The notes under the pieces: model-generated
Told to the model about the DNA's origin: nothing
The model's input: only the letters and a program-made list of their open reading frames with translations
Databases searched by the model: none
Part shown: positions 49,706 through 57,964 of the stretch, piece by piece
How positions within the stretch are numbered: the stretch's first letter is position 1
How the letters are laid out: every line of letters begins with the position of its first letter
Assembly (NCBI RefSeq): GCF_019049285.1
Contig: NZ_JAGMUL010000050.1
Span: forward strand, 1 to 64,000
DNA from: Streptomyces sp. AC550_RSS872
GTDB lineage: Bacteria > Actinomycetota > Actinomycetes > Streptomycetales > Streptomycetaceae
Reading direction: 5' to 3'
Length of the DNA stretch: 64,000 nt
Position numbers and translations under genes: made by a program

Positions 49706-50356
49706 TTGGCCTGTGACCTGTGGCTGGTACCGCTTGTCGACGTGTTGTGCCACACCCCCGACAACCCCTTCGCCGAGGAACTCGCGCAATACAACAAGGT
49801 GCTGGCCGAGGCCGGGCTGCCTCCGGTGCCGGTGTACCAGTACATGCCGGGCCTGTCCGGGGACGTCGCACCGGTCGCCGGCTTCGACTACGACGCGCTG
49901 CACTTCCTGCGCCGCGCCTATCTGCTCCAGGTCTGCGGACTCCCGGTGACCCCGGTCGACGAACTGGGCGGCGACTACGAACAGCTCCTGGAGATGTTCG
50001 AGACCACGGCCAAGCAGTCCCACCTGGTCTGGCACTACGACCACGCGGGCGCCTACGTCCCCGTCGACTTCCCGGGCCCGCTCTCCAACGACGAACTCCT
50101 CGCGGGCGGCGGCCCCCTGGGCTCCTCCCAGGCGCTCCTGCGCGAGCTGGAGTTCGTGGCCCCGGTCATCGGCATCGACCCGGCCAACCCCCCGGCGGCC
50201 CCCCAGGCTCCGCTCGCCCCGACGGCCTTGGAGGAACCGGCGGTTCCGGCGCCCTACGACCCGAGCCCGTTCGCCCGTGAACGGCATGTGTGGCTGGGGC
50301 TGCACGCGGCGGCGACGCGGAGTCTGGCGCAGGGGTCGATGATCGTGTTCAGCTGA
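49706..50356 (+). CDS. Conserved actinobacterial protein of unknown function
   Basis: A protein of 216 residues starting with TTG; GAGGAG lies 7-8 bases upstream and the first residues (ACDLWLVPLVDVLCHTP) look conserved. The centre has YQYMPGLSGDVAPVAGFDYDALHFLRRAYLLQVCGLPVTPV and HLVWHYDHAGAYVPVDF. The tail is Pro/Ala-rich, ending RSLAQGSMIVFS. No family assignment. Confidence 0.78.
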   Translation: MACDLWLVPLVDVLCHTPDNPFAEELAQYNKVLAEAGLPPVPVYQYMPGLSGDVAPVAGFDYDALHFLRRAYLLQVCGLPVTPVDELGGDYEQLLEMFETTAKQSHLVWHYDHAGAYVPVDFPGPLSNDELLAGGGPLGSSQALLRELEFVAPVIGIDPANPPAAPQAPLAPTALEEPAVPAPYDPSPFARERHVWLGLHAAATRSLAQGSMIVFS

Positions 50357-50374
50357 CGCCTGGCGCCCTCGGGA

Positions 50375-50857
50375 TCACACGCTCGGCAGGGCGCCGAGCA
50401 TCGCACCCGTCACCAGGACCACATACGCGCCGAACGTCACGGCGGTCGTCGCCAGGAGTGTGGCGCGCGGGGGCTGGCGGACCAGCTGGTAGGCGATGAG
50501 GCCGGGGACGATGTAGCCGAGCGTCTGGTGGCTGAAGAGGTACGGGAACTGGTGCTGGAGCAGCAGATACAGCGCCGCCTGGATCAGTACGCCGCACATC
50601 ACCACCGCCGCGAACAGCCGCTTGCCGTACAGGATCACCAGGTTCTGCATCACCCGGGTGCAGCCGTACGTCACCACGGTCACGCCGAGCACCATCGCGA
50701 ACAGCCGCCAGTCCCCGACGAGCGCCAGCGCCAGCCAGCCGGGGGTGATCATGCCGCCGGGTGAGAGGTTCGTGGTGAGGTAGCAGATCAGGGAGAAGAA
50801 CAGGCCGAGCGCGATGCCGATCGCGGCCATGTCGGGGCTGAGGTCGACAGGGGTCAC
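50375..50857 (-). CDS. pgsC: Poly-gamma-glutamate synthesis membrane protein PgsC/CapC
   Basis: A protein of 160 residues with about five transmembrane helices. IGIALGLFFSLICYLTTNLSPGGMITPGWLAL and the terminal VTFGAYVVLVTGAML match PgsC. It works with PgsB at the membrane in poly-gamma-glutamate synthesis and export. The start overlaps the pgsB stop (ATGA). Confidence 0.93.
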   Translation of the reverse strand: MTPVDLSPDMAAIGIALGLFFSLICYLTTNLSPGGMITPGWLALALVGDWRLFAMVLGVTVVTYGCTRVMQNLVILYGKRLFAAVVMCGVLIQAALYLLLQHQFPYLFSHQTLGYIVPGLIAYQLVRQPPRATLLATTAVTFGAYVVLVTGAMLGALPSV

Positions 50858-52098
50858 TGGTCGTTGTCTCCGGGGTCGGTGCTGCGGGTGCGCTGGGCGG
50901 GGATGACGGTGGCGGCGTCGGCCGGGGGCAGTTGGGCGAGGCGCTTCAGCAGGTGTTCGCCCTGCCCGTGGATGTTGCCGACGGCGACCAGGGAGGAGTC
51001 CGGGCCGAGGGCGGCGAGCAGGTCGGCGGTGAGCGCGTCGGCGTCACGGTCGTCACCGCCGAGGTCGATGACGCGTCCGGCCCAGTCGGAGGGGATGCCG
51101 TCGCGGGCGCTCTTGGTGGGGTGGCCGATCAGGAACACGGTGTCGGGGGCGAGGTCGGGGACGATCTGGCCCATCTGGCCGTTGCGTTCGACGCGGTCGG
51201 GGCGGCAGTTGATCACGACGTTGAGCGGGCGGTGGATGGCGCCGAGGCCGAGGAGCTGGTTGACGTTCATCAGCGTCGACTCGGGGTCGTTGGCCGCGAA
51301 GACGTTGGCGAAGCGCAGCCTGCCGCCCTGCGGCGTGCGGTACTTCTCCACCGACAGCACTCCCGGGTCCGGCGGGGCGTCGTACATGCCCTGTAGGGCC
51401 GTCTTCCGGTCGACGCCCAGGAGTTCGGCGACGGCGAGCGCGATGGCGACGTTCTCCTTGAAGGTGAACCAGGAGAATCCGCGCAGCTCCTCGTCGGTGA
51501 CGGTCTCGGGGTCGGCGTAGATCAGCTCGCAGTTCCGGGCGGCGGCCTCCTTCTGGAGGATGCCGAAGCGCTCCTTCTCGGCGGTGACGCAGATGCCGCC
51601 GACGGGCATGGACCGGCACAGCGAGCGGGCCACGTCGTCGAGGGTCGGCCCCATCTCAGCCAGATGGTCCTCCCGTACGTTGCACAGCACGCCGATCGTG
51701 GAGCGGATCAGCTTGGTCTGGTTGACCTCCTGGAGGGCCGGCATGACCGCCATGCACTCGATGACGAGGGCGTCGGGCCGGTAGACGGCGGCGCGGCGCA
51801 CGATGCCGATCTGCTCGACGACGTTGGCGATGCCGAACTTGCGGTATACGGGCTCCTCGGTGGCGTCGGGGTGGATGAAGCGGGCGGCCGTACCGGTGGT
51901 CTTGGCGACGGTCGTGAGGCCGCCGCCGCGCAGGGCGCCCGCGCACAGCCGGGTGATGGAGGACTTGCCGCGGATGCCGTTGACCAGCACCCGCTGGGGG
52001 ATGGCGTGGAGGTTGGCGTAGTGCCGACGCTGTTCGACGATTCCGGCGATCAACAGGCCGACGGAGCCTATGAGGTAGACGCTGAAGAGGAAGAGCAT
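50854..52098 (-). CDS. pgsB: Poly-gamma-glutamate synthase PgsB/CapB
   Basis: A protein of 414 residues. An N-terminal transmembrane helix (LFLFSVYLIGSVGLLIAGIVE) precedes a Mur-ligase-like ATPase: P-loop VNGIRGKSSITRLCAGAL, ALVIECMAVMPALQEVNQ, CNVREDHLAEMGPTLDD and FAANDPESTLMNVNQLL. It adds glutamate through gamma-amide bonds using ATP. The ATG is preceded by the 3' end of the sensor-like gene, which overlaps by 31 bp, so the three genes form an operon. No pgsA/capA-type gene is nearby. Confidence 0.94.
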   Translation of the reverse strand: MLFLFSVYLIGSVGLLIAGIVEQRRHYANLHAIPQRVLVNGIRGKSSITRLCAGALRGGGLTTVAKTTGTAARFIHPDATEEPVYRKFGIANVVEQIGIVRRAAVYRPDALVIECMAVMPALQEVNQTKLIRSTIGVLCNVREDHLAEMGPTLDDVARSLCRSMPVGGICVTAEKERFGILQKEAAARNCELIYADPETVTDEELRGFSWFTFKENVAIALAVAELLGVDRKTALQGMYDAPPDPGVLSVEKYRTPQGGRLRFANVFAANDPESTLMNVNQLLGLGAIHRPLNVVINCRPDRVERNGQMGQIVPDLAPDTVFLIGHPTKSARDGIPSDWAGRVIDLGGDDRDADALTADLLAALGPDSSLVAVGNIHGQGEHLLKRLAQLPPADAATVIPAQRTRSTDPGDNDQ

Positions 52099-54140
52099 GA
52101 CCTTGCTTCTCGGTGTGCTTCTCGGGGTGCTTCTCGGGGTGACGCGGCCAGTTGCTGGCGGACGAGTTCGAGGCTGCGGGCCACGGAGCCGACCTCGTCG
52201 TGGTGGACGGGGAAGATGACGGCGGTGCGGTCGCCGGCCGCGAGTGCCGACGCCGAGCGGTCGAGGGCGCGCAGCGGGCGCAGCACGGTCAGTTCCAGCC
52301 AGCCGAGGCCGAGCGCGGCGGCGGCGAGGGCGAGAAGGGCGGCGAGTTCGGCGTGCCGCTCGGCCTCGTAGCCGGCGAGGCGCAGCCAGGACAGCGGCTT
52401 GTGGGTGACGACGCGCCAGCGCAGACCGTCGACCGCCGTGGCGCCCTTGACCTGGGCGGTGGCGGCGAGCGTGTGCCCGCCGGGCGACGGCATGGAACTG
52501 AACGCGACGAAGCCCTGGTTGGAGGCGATGATCCGGCCGCTCGCGTCGGCCAGCCAGGACCGCCCGAGCCCAGAGCGGGTGAGAACCTGGTTGAAGGCGT
52601 CCGGCGTCAGCTCGCAAACCAGCTTGCGGGTGCCGTCCCCGACGGGCACGACGGCCGCCGCCACCGGCACCCTGCCGCTGCGGTTGAGCTGGACCACCCC
52701 GGACGTGCCCGGCTTCACCGAGGCCAGGGCGGCCTTGCGGTCGACGTCCAGCGGGGTGTCGCCGGAGTGGGCGAGGATCTCGCCGTCGCGGTCGACGAGG
52801 TAGAGCGAGCTCCAGGTGTCGTGCCCGGGCAGCTCGTCGTCGAGCACCTCACCGACGCCGCCCCGGGTGCCGTCCGCGAGCCGGGCGATGGAGGACAGGT
52901 CGGCAACGGTCTCGCCGAGGGTGCGGCGGACGCGGTCGGCGGCGGCCTGGGTGCGGTACTGCTGGTCCCGGGCGGCCTGGTCGGGGACGTGGTCGCCGCT
53001 TCGGGCGTAGGTGACGAGGGGAAGGGCGACGGCCCAGGCGGCGACGAGTGCGGCGCAGCACACGACGACGGCCCGCAGCCCGCCCCGCCGCTTCCGAGGC
53101 CGCAACTCACCTGATCCATTGAGGAGTTGAAGTCGGAGCGACTCCAGCACCCTTGCGATCCGCCGCGCCTCACCTCGCGCGGCCCGCACGGCGACCGGGC
53201 GCCCGAGGTCCCCCCGGGCGATGCGCCGCGCCTCCTGGTGCAGCCCGAGCAACGGCCGCTGGACGTAGCGCACCAGCAGCCAGGTGACGAGGAGCCCGAC
53301 GGCCAGCAGCGCCCCGGCCGCGGCGAGCCCGGTGCGCCGGTCGTCCGCGACGGCGGTCCCGGCGGGCACGGGCACGACCGTCGCCACGGTCAGCCCCAGA
53401 TCCCGTACGTGCTCGCCGCCCGGCACCTCGGCCCGGCCGACGGCGAAGTACCGGCCGCCCTCACGCCGTACGTCGAGGTTCCAGTCCTGTACGGCCGCCC
53501 GCAGCCCGGTGTCGCCGGCCTGCGGCCCGGACGCCGCGACGGTACGTCCGTTCGCGTCGGTGACGTAGGTGGTACGGCCGCCCTGCTGGGCGGGCAGCCG
53601 GAGCGCCCCGGAGGAGACCACCAACCACTCCGTGCCGTCGCCCCCTTCGAGCCGGGCGTACGACACCAGCCGGGGCGCGCCCGCGGCACCGACGACCAGC
53701 CGGGGCTTCAGGCCCTCGGTGTCGTCCAGGGGCACCTTCTCCCCCCGGGCGGCGAGCAGCTTGCCCGAGCCCGCGTCCACGACGGCGAGCCCGCGCCACT
53801 TGTCGTAGGCGCCGGCGAGCGAGTCCAGCACGGCCTTCGGGGACTTCTGTCCGCCCTGGCCGAGCAGGGAGACGGCATCGCTCAGATCAGCCGAGTTCTG
53901 TTCCAGGGAAGCGCCCAGAGAACGGGCGGAATCGGCGGCGATGTCTCCCTGGGAATCAATGATCGCCCGGGAAACGGCACGGTCGTGAGAGTTCCCAACA
54001 GTGAACAAGGCCAGACCGGAAACGACGACCAGCAAGGTCAGCAGAACCGCGATGGGCGGTCGGACACCACCGAGCAACGGCATATCGGCACGCCTTCGCC
54101 GCAGAAAACGCGGGGTGTGAGCAGGCCTGATCGCCTGCAT
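52068..54140 (-). CDS. Double sensor-HAMP membrane protein of the pgs operon
   Basis: A protein of 690 residues with two tandem copies of the same plan: helix - outside sensor (Cache-like) - helix - HAMP. The first unit covers about 25-345 (PPIAVLLTLLVVVSGLALFTVG, then LVTWLLVRYVQRPLLGLHQEARRIARGDLGRPV). The second covers about 365-670 (AVVVCCAALVAAWAVALPLV, then WLELTVLRPLRALDRSASALAAGDR). There is no kinase, cyclase or methyl-accepting domain, and the tail after the second HAMP is only about 40 residues. It may regulate or complete the PgsBC machine from outside the cell. First gene of the operon. Confidence 0.82.
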   Translation of the reverse strand: MQAIRPAHTPRFLRRRRADMPLLGGVRPPIAVLLTLLVVVSGLALFTVGNSHDRAVSRAIIDSQGDIAADSARSLGASLEQNSADLSDAVSLLGQGGQKSPKAVLDSLAGAYDKWRGLAVVDAGSGKLLAARGEKVPLDDTEGLKPRLVVGAAGAPRLVSYARLEGGDGTEWLVVSSGALRLPAQQGGRTTYVTDANGRTVAASGPQAGDTGLRAAVQDWNLDVRREGGRYFAVGRAEVPGGEHVRDLGLTVATVVPVPAGTAVADDRRTGLAAAGALLAVGLLVTWLLVRYVQRPLLGLHQEARRIARGDLGRPVAVRAARGEARRIARVLESLRLQLLNGSGELRPRKRRGGLRAVVVCCAALVAAWAVALPLVTYARSGDHVPDQAARDQQYRTQAAADRVRRTLGETVADLSSIARLADGTRGGVGEVLDDELPGHDTWSSLYLVDRDGEILAHSGDTPLDVDRKAALASVKPGTSGVVQLNRSGRVPVAAAVVPVGDGTRKLVCELTPDAFNQVLTRSGLGRSWLADASGRIIASNQGFVAFSSMPSPGGHTLAATAQVKGATAVDGLRWRVVTHKPLSWLRLAGYEAERHAELAALLALAAAALGLGWLELTVLRPLRALDRSASALAAGDRTAVIFPVHHDEVGSVARSLELVRQQLAASPREAPREAHREARSCSSSSASTS

Positions 54141-54298
54141 GAGATCACTCCTGAGCTGAGAGAACAGGGGGCAGGTTCACCTCCCGAGAGGGGAGGAGAA
54201 ACAGCCAGGTTCATCAACAACCGCAAATTAATGGAGCATTCATCTCGTGATCCAGCCCACACGAATCAAGCGGAACCTGCGCCTACGCTCGGCTCATC

Positions 54299-55252
54299 AT
54301 GCAAGTGATGGACGATTCCCCAAGTCGCGCTCCGCGAAGCCGACGCGCCCTCCTGATCGCCCTCGCCCTGGGCACGGCGGCGGCCGTACCGACGACGTAC
54401 GCCCTGCTCTCGCCGGATACCGACCCGGCCTCCCCCACACCCCCGAAGCTCCACCTCACCCACCAACTGGCCGCGTACGTCGAGGACTTCCCCACCCATG
54501 ACGGCTACCGCGTCCCCACGCGGGCCGAGCGCACGGCCGTGGCCACTGCCGTGACGGAGACACTGCGCGGCGACTTGAAGGCGGCCGGACGACGTCTGCG
54601 GAACGTCAACTACCGCCTGAGGACGACCCACTTGGCCGACTCCGACCGCAAGGTGGCGGAAATCGCCGAGCCGAAAGCCACGGGCCGGGGCTGGGGCAGG
54701 GTGTACGTCGACCTGAGCGAGCCCGTCCGCTGGATGGTCCAGGTCCCCCACCCCCGCTCCGACCTGCACACGGAACTGATCGGCGCCGACCTGTTCGCCC
54801 GGGTGCCCGGCGGCGTCCTGGTCCTGGCGGGCGCACCCCGCGACGCCGCGCGGGGCCGGACGGCCGACATGGCCCATCGCAGCCGTACGGTTTTCAACGC
54901 GGTGTGCGACGTCCTGGTCGACCGCCGCATCCCCGCCCTCCAGGTGCACGGCTTCGCCGACGCCAGCTCCCCCGGCCACGACGTGGTGCTCTCGACGGGC
55001 CCCGCCGGACGCACACCGACGGCGAGCGCGGCTGCCGACAGACTCGCGGCGGAGGGCTTCAGGGTCTGCCGCGCCTGGTCCCGCGACTGCGGTCAACTGG
55101 AGGGCAGGACCAACGTCCAGGCCGGTGCGGCGGCCGACCTGGACGTGGATTTCCTGCACGTGGAGAACAGCCACGCCCTGCGCGAGGACCCGGGCGCGCG
55201 GGCCCGGCTGGTCACGGCGCTCAGCGAGGTCGCGCGGCGCTGGTCGCGGTGA
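54299..55252 (+). CDS. Exported or anchored protein of unknown function, possible metalloenzyme
   Basis: A protein of 317 residues. One N-terminal helix (RRALLIALALGTAAAVPTTYALL) serves as signal or anchor. The outside domain has VQVPHPRSDLHTELIG (a His and Glu that could bind metal), ARVPGGVLVLAGAPRDAARG, HRSRTVFNAVCDVL, PALQVHGFADAS and VDFLHVENSHALRED. It looks hydrolase-like, and its position divergent from the pgs operon makes a polymer-trimming role possible, but I see no defined PGA-hydrolase signature. No ribosome binding site is seen before the ATG; TACGCT ten bases upstream could be a -10 of a short-leader mRNA. Confidence 0.75.
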   Translation: MQVMDDSPSRAPRSRRALLIALALGTAAAVPTTYALLSPDTDPASPTPPKLHLTHQLAAYVEDFPTHDGYRVPTRAERTAVATAVTETLRGDLKAAGRRLRNVNYRLRTTHLADSDRKVAEIAEPKATGRGWGRVYVDLSEPVRWMVQVPHPRSDLHTELIGADLFARVPGGVLVLAGAPRDAARGRTADMAHRSRTVFNAVCDVLVDRRIPALQVHGFADASSPGHDVVLSTGPAGRTPTASAAADRLAAEGFRVCRAWSRDCGQLEGRTNVQAGAAADLDVDFLHVENSHALREDPGARARLVTALSEVARRWSR

Positions 55253-55283
55253 CCGGCAGCACCTGGCGGGACCGGCCCGGCGG

Positions 55284-55574
55284 TCAGCCCAGCTGGGACA
55301 GGCCCTTCTGTACGTCCTCCAGGTTCATCACCGGCGTGTAGGACACGGTGGCGTTGCCCTCCCGGAAGAGCGGCTCGGTGATCACCGGAATCTGCGCCGT
55401 GTCCTCCAGGTCGAAGACCAGGAAGGCCGTGCGCTCACCTTCGTCCGGGAGGAAGTAGGCGGCCTCCGGGTGGACCCGGTCGACGATGTCCTGGATCAGT
55501 CCGCCCATCTTTCCGCTGCTGATGAGCTGGTTCCCCTTCTCCGTGTCGAAGTGGGCCTTGAGCAGTACACGCAT
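55284..55574 (-). CDS. Small conserved protein (MRVLLKAxxDTEK family)
   Basis: A protein of 96 residues. The sequence MRVLLKAHFDTEKGNQLISSG, then HPEAAYFLPDEGERTAFLVFDLED and MNLEDVQKGLSQLG, matches a family of small ferredoxin-like-fold proteins I know from Streptomyces (DUF3303-like). Function unknown. The ATG used here has GAAGGGG six bases upstream; an ATG six codons earlier lacks one. Confidence 0.8.
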   Translation of the reverse strand: MRVLLKAHFDTEKGNQLISSGKMGGLIQDIVDRVHPEAAYFLPDEGERTAFLVFDLEDTAQIPVITEPLFREGNATVSYTPVMNLEDVQKGLSQLG

Positions 55575-55747
55575 CGCAATCCCCTTCTTCACCCGAGTTC
55601 ACAACCTCACCTCCAGCGTATGACCGCTATACCCCTTTCGCCCGGGTGCCGCTTCCCTGGGAGCAGCCGAGCGGCCTCACGAGGGCGTTTTCGGGGTGAT
55701 GCGGGTGAGGGGCACCCAGCGGGCGGGGCGCCCCTCACCCCGGGCCA

Positions 55748-56200
55748 TCAGGTCTGCTCGACGATGCGGATCGTGCGGATGCCGGTGCCCCGATAGCGGG
55801 TCGGCGTCCTGGTCAGGACAGGCCGCCCGCGCGGCCACTCGACCGTCGGCAGGGCGAGGTGCAGCACATGGGCACCGCTCCAGTCGGCCTCGCCCTTGCC
55901 GTCCCGCTCCTCGTCCCCGGCCGCCGCCGTCCGCAGGCGTTTACCGACCGCGGCGGCCGCCGCGAAGTCGAGCCCTTCGATGTCGACCGACGGCAAGGCA
56001 CCGAGGTGCTCCGCCACCCCCGCCCGCTCACGCTCGGCGACGGCCAGACTGAGCGCCGGAATGCAGACCCGCAGCGCAGGGTTCTTCTCGGCCTCCACCA
56101 CGAGCCGGGAGGCCATACTGTTCCCCGCGCCGAGCGCCAGGGCCGCTGTGTCGTCGAAGATGACGGCACGCGGCAACGGATACCGCTCCTGGTCCGTCAC
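55748..56200 (-). CDS. PIN-like toxin of a type II toxin-antitoxin pair
   Basis: A protein of 150 residues. The start AVIFDDTAALALGAGNSMASRLV resembles the first acidic strand of PIN nucleases, with later acidic positions in AERERAGVAEHL and EADWSGAHVLHLALP. PIN toxins cut RNA. The GTG overlaps the antitoxin stop by 4 bp. The acidic triad is plausible rather than proven. Confidence 0.72.
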   Translation of the reverse strand: MTDQERYPLPRAVIFDDTAALALGAGNSMASRLVVEAEKNPALRVCIPALSLAVAERERAGVAEHLGALPSVDIEGLDFAAAAAVGKRLRTAAAGDEERDGKGEADWSGAHVLHLALPTVEWPRGRPVLTRTPTRYRGTGIRTIRIVEQT

Positions 56201-56463
56201 TGAACCTCCCCGATGCGTCCGGCCTCCAGATCGGCCCACAGCTTCTCGCCGGCCTTCTCGTCCTCCTCCGTGTACGGACGCCCGAGGAAATGCTCTTCGA
56301 CGTATGCCTTCGTCTCCTCGTATCGCTTGCGCAGCTCTTCCTTGGTCGGCGTGGCCCCCGCCAGCTCCGCCACGAAGTCCCGCATGCTCATCCCGCGCTC
56401 ACGGGCGAGCTCCTGGAGGCGGTCTCGGACGGCGGGATCGACCTTGATCGTGGTGTCAGGCAT
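56197..56463 (-). CDS. Antitoxin of the PIN-like pair
   Basis: A protein of 88 residues. The N-terminal half (TTIKVDPAVRDRLQELARERGMSMRDFVAELAG) is a ribbon-helix-helix DNA-binding domain. The C-terminal half is a charged helix (KEELRKRYEETKAYVEEHF, then LWADLEAG) that would wrap the toxin. It should repress its own promoter. No ribosome binding site is present; the -10 box lies seven bases from the ATG, so the mRNA is probably leaderless. Confidence 0.85.
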   Translation of the reverse strand: MPDTTIKVDPAVRDRLQELARERGMSMRDFVAELAGATPTKEELRKRYEETKAYVEEHFLGRPYTEEDEKAGEKLWADLEAGRIGEVQ

Positions 56464-56469
56464 GAGAAG

Positions 56470-56487
56470 AGTATACCGGCGGTATAC
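56470..56487 (-). promoter_or_regulatory. Palindromic operator overlapping the -10 of the TA operon
   Basis: GTATACCGGCGGTATAC (56471-56487) is a perfect 7-bp inverted repeat with a 3-bp centre. Its left arm plus one base gives TATACT in leftward reading, exactly the position of a -10 box whose start site would be the A of the antitoxin ATG. The overlap suits repression by the ribbon-helix-helix antitoxin. Confidence 0.72.
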
Positions 56488-56577
56488 CACCTCAGGGCGT
56501 TCGAGTGTGACAGTCATCACCACTCCGTTTCTTCGATGGAACCGGCGACACGCGAGTGCGGACCGGGAGTCGTGCGC

Positions 56578-57300
56578 CTACGCGGGCACCGCGCGCCCCT
56601 TCAGCAGCACCCGGGCCAGCCCTCCACCTCTCCGGAGGACCTCCCGCCAGGCGAAGGCACCCGTCCGCCGGAACTCGACTTCAACAGCCGTAACAGGCAA
56701 GGACGTTGGGACTGCGGGGCGCCCACGCAACAGGCATGCCTCGATATGCGCGGACGCCGAGTGCACCGGCCCCGGCCAGCCGTACGCCAGCGCCGCCCGC
56801 ACCTGGGAACTACTGCGCCCCCGCTCCCACCACTCCTCGACGAGCGGCGCGAGCCGCAGCGCCTCGGCGCCGTCGAGGGTGAGCCGGGGGTCGATGTTCC
56901 TGAGCGAGATGAGCAAGTGCGCGGCACGCACGGTCCACCTGCTCGGCGCGTGCCGGTCCCCGACTTTTTCGAATTCACCCATTGGTGGCTCGGCTTCGTA
57001 CGGAGCGTCGAACACCTCGTAAACGACGGACAGTTGCCTCGCCGCCCCGCCCTCGCCACCGTCGCGCACCACCCGCCGCAGATACCGCCGTTCCTCCAGT
57101 TCACGCAGGGCGGCGACGACCCGCGACCGCCCCTCGACGCAGGGCGCGGTGAGCGCGCGGAGGGTGACGCGGGTGTGGATCGGGAGGGCCAACAGGTACG
57201 CCAGTACGCTCAGCGCGGGCCAGGAGATGCTCCGGTCGCGGAGAAGAGCGGCGGACAGGCCTGAAAAGACGCGCGCAGGCGTCGTACGATGAGAACGCAT
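56578..57300 (-). CDS. Winged-helix protein of unknown function
   Basis: A protein of 240 residues. The first 90 residues look like a winged helix (SWPALSVLAYLLALPIHTRVTLRALTAPCVEGRSRVVAALRELEERRYLRRVVRD). The remainder is helical with LRLAPLVEEWWERGRSSSQVRAALAYGWPGPVHSASAHIEACL, seen in Streptomyces helix-turn-helix proteins I cannot name. It may be a regulator, or descend from a replication initiator. Confidence 0.78.
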   Translation of the reverse strand: MRSHRTTPARVFSGLSAALLRDRSISWPALSVLAYLLALPIHTRVTLRALTAPCVEGRSRVVAALRELEERRYLRRVVRDGGEGGAARQLSVVYEVFDAPYEAEPPMGEFEKVGDRHAPSRWTVRAAHLLISLRNIDPRLTLDGAEALRLAPLVEEWWERGRSSSQVRAALAYGWPGPVHSASAHIEACLLRGRPAVPTSLPVTAVEVEFRRTGAFAWREVLRRGGGLARVLLKGRAVPA

Positions 57301-57443
57301 CCGGAGGTCTCAGCTCCTGGGTGTCGAGCCCCCGGGTGTTGGCGCACCGCGGGGGCATTTCGTTTGTTGGCGTGACTCTAAGGCCACGCAGAGCGACGAT
57401 TGCAAGTCGAAACCGCCTTTTCCCAGGCGGAAGTTCGCGTTCT

Positions 57444-57839
57444 TCACTCCTGCGAGTGAAGGGCGGTGCAGAGCAGACGCGTGTGGACGAGGCGGTCGGG
57501 GGTCGTGGGGCGGTAGCGCCAACTCAAAGGCCAGGTCAGACCGTCGAGCGCGGGTACCGGGATGTACGAGACACGGCTCGGACCGGCGGTGAAGCGGGTG
57601 ACGCTGTCGGGCCAGGCGCGGTGGGACGTACTGCCGACGGCCACGAGGAAATAGACCCCGCGCCGGCCCGTCGCCGTCTCGACGATCGGACCCGGATCAC
57701 CGCCGGTCATCCGCGCCAGCCAGTCGGCGACGTCCCGCCCTTCCTCACCGTCGACTCTGATCGCGTCGAACTGGACGCCTGCCTTGCGGAGTTGGACGCC
57801 GGATTCCGGGAGCCAGGTCAGCTCACTTTGCGTATTCAC
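57444..57839 (-). CDS. Conserved Streptomyces protein of a WhiJ-type locus
   Basis: A protein of 131 residues. The blocks VQLRKAGVQFDAIRVDGEEGRDVADWLARMTGGDPGPIVETA, RRGVYFLVAVGSTSHRAWPDSVTRF and YIPVPALDGLTWPLSWRYRP match a family recalled from Streptomyces, often beside XRE/DUF397 pairs; it may derive from a bifunctional primase-polymerase N-terminus. The GTG is chosen because the frame upstream of it loses family resemblance and would run into the divergent promoter. It diverges from the XRE gene. Confidence 0.75.
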   Translation of the reverse strand: MNTQSELTWLPESGVQLRKAGVQFDAIRVDGEEGRDVADWLARMTGGDPGPIVETATGRRGVYFLVAVGSTSHRAWPDSVTRFTAGPSRVSYIPVPALDGLTWPLSWRYRPTTPDRLVHTRLLCTALHSQE

Positions 57840-57930
57840 AGGGACAGTGTCTGCACACGGAGCTAGCGTGATCCATGACTCTGAGTCGCCGGTCGACCAC
57901 GGTTGGACACCGGGGTCCGCGAGTTGTGAC

Positions 57931-57950
57931 CGGTTGAGTTCGGTTGAGTT
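57931..57950 (+). repeat. Tandem 10-bp repeat before the XRE gene
   Basis: CGGTTGAGTT occurs twice head to tail just upstream of the GGAGGTGA ribosome binding site. It could be an operator or a slippage duplication in the 5' leader. Confidence 0.6.
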
Positions 57951-57964
57951 CGGAGGTGACCGCA

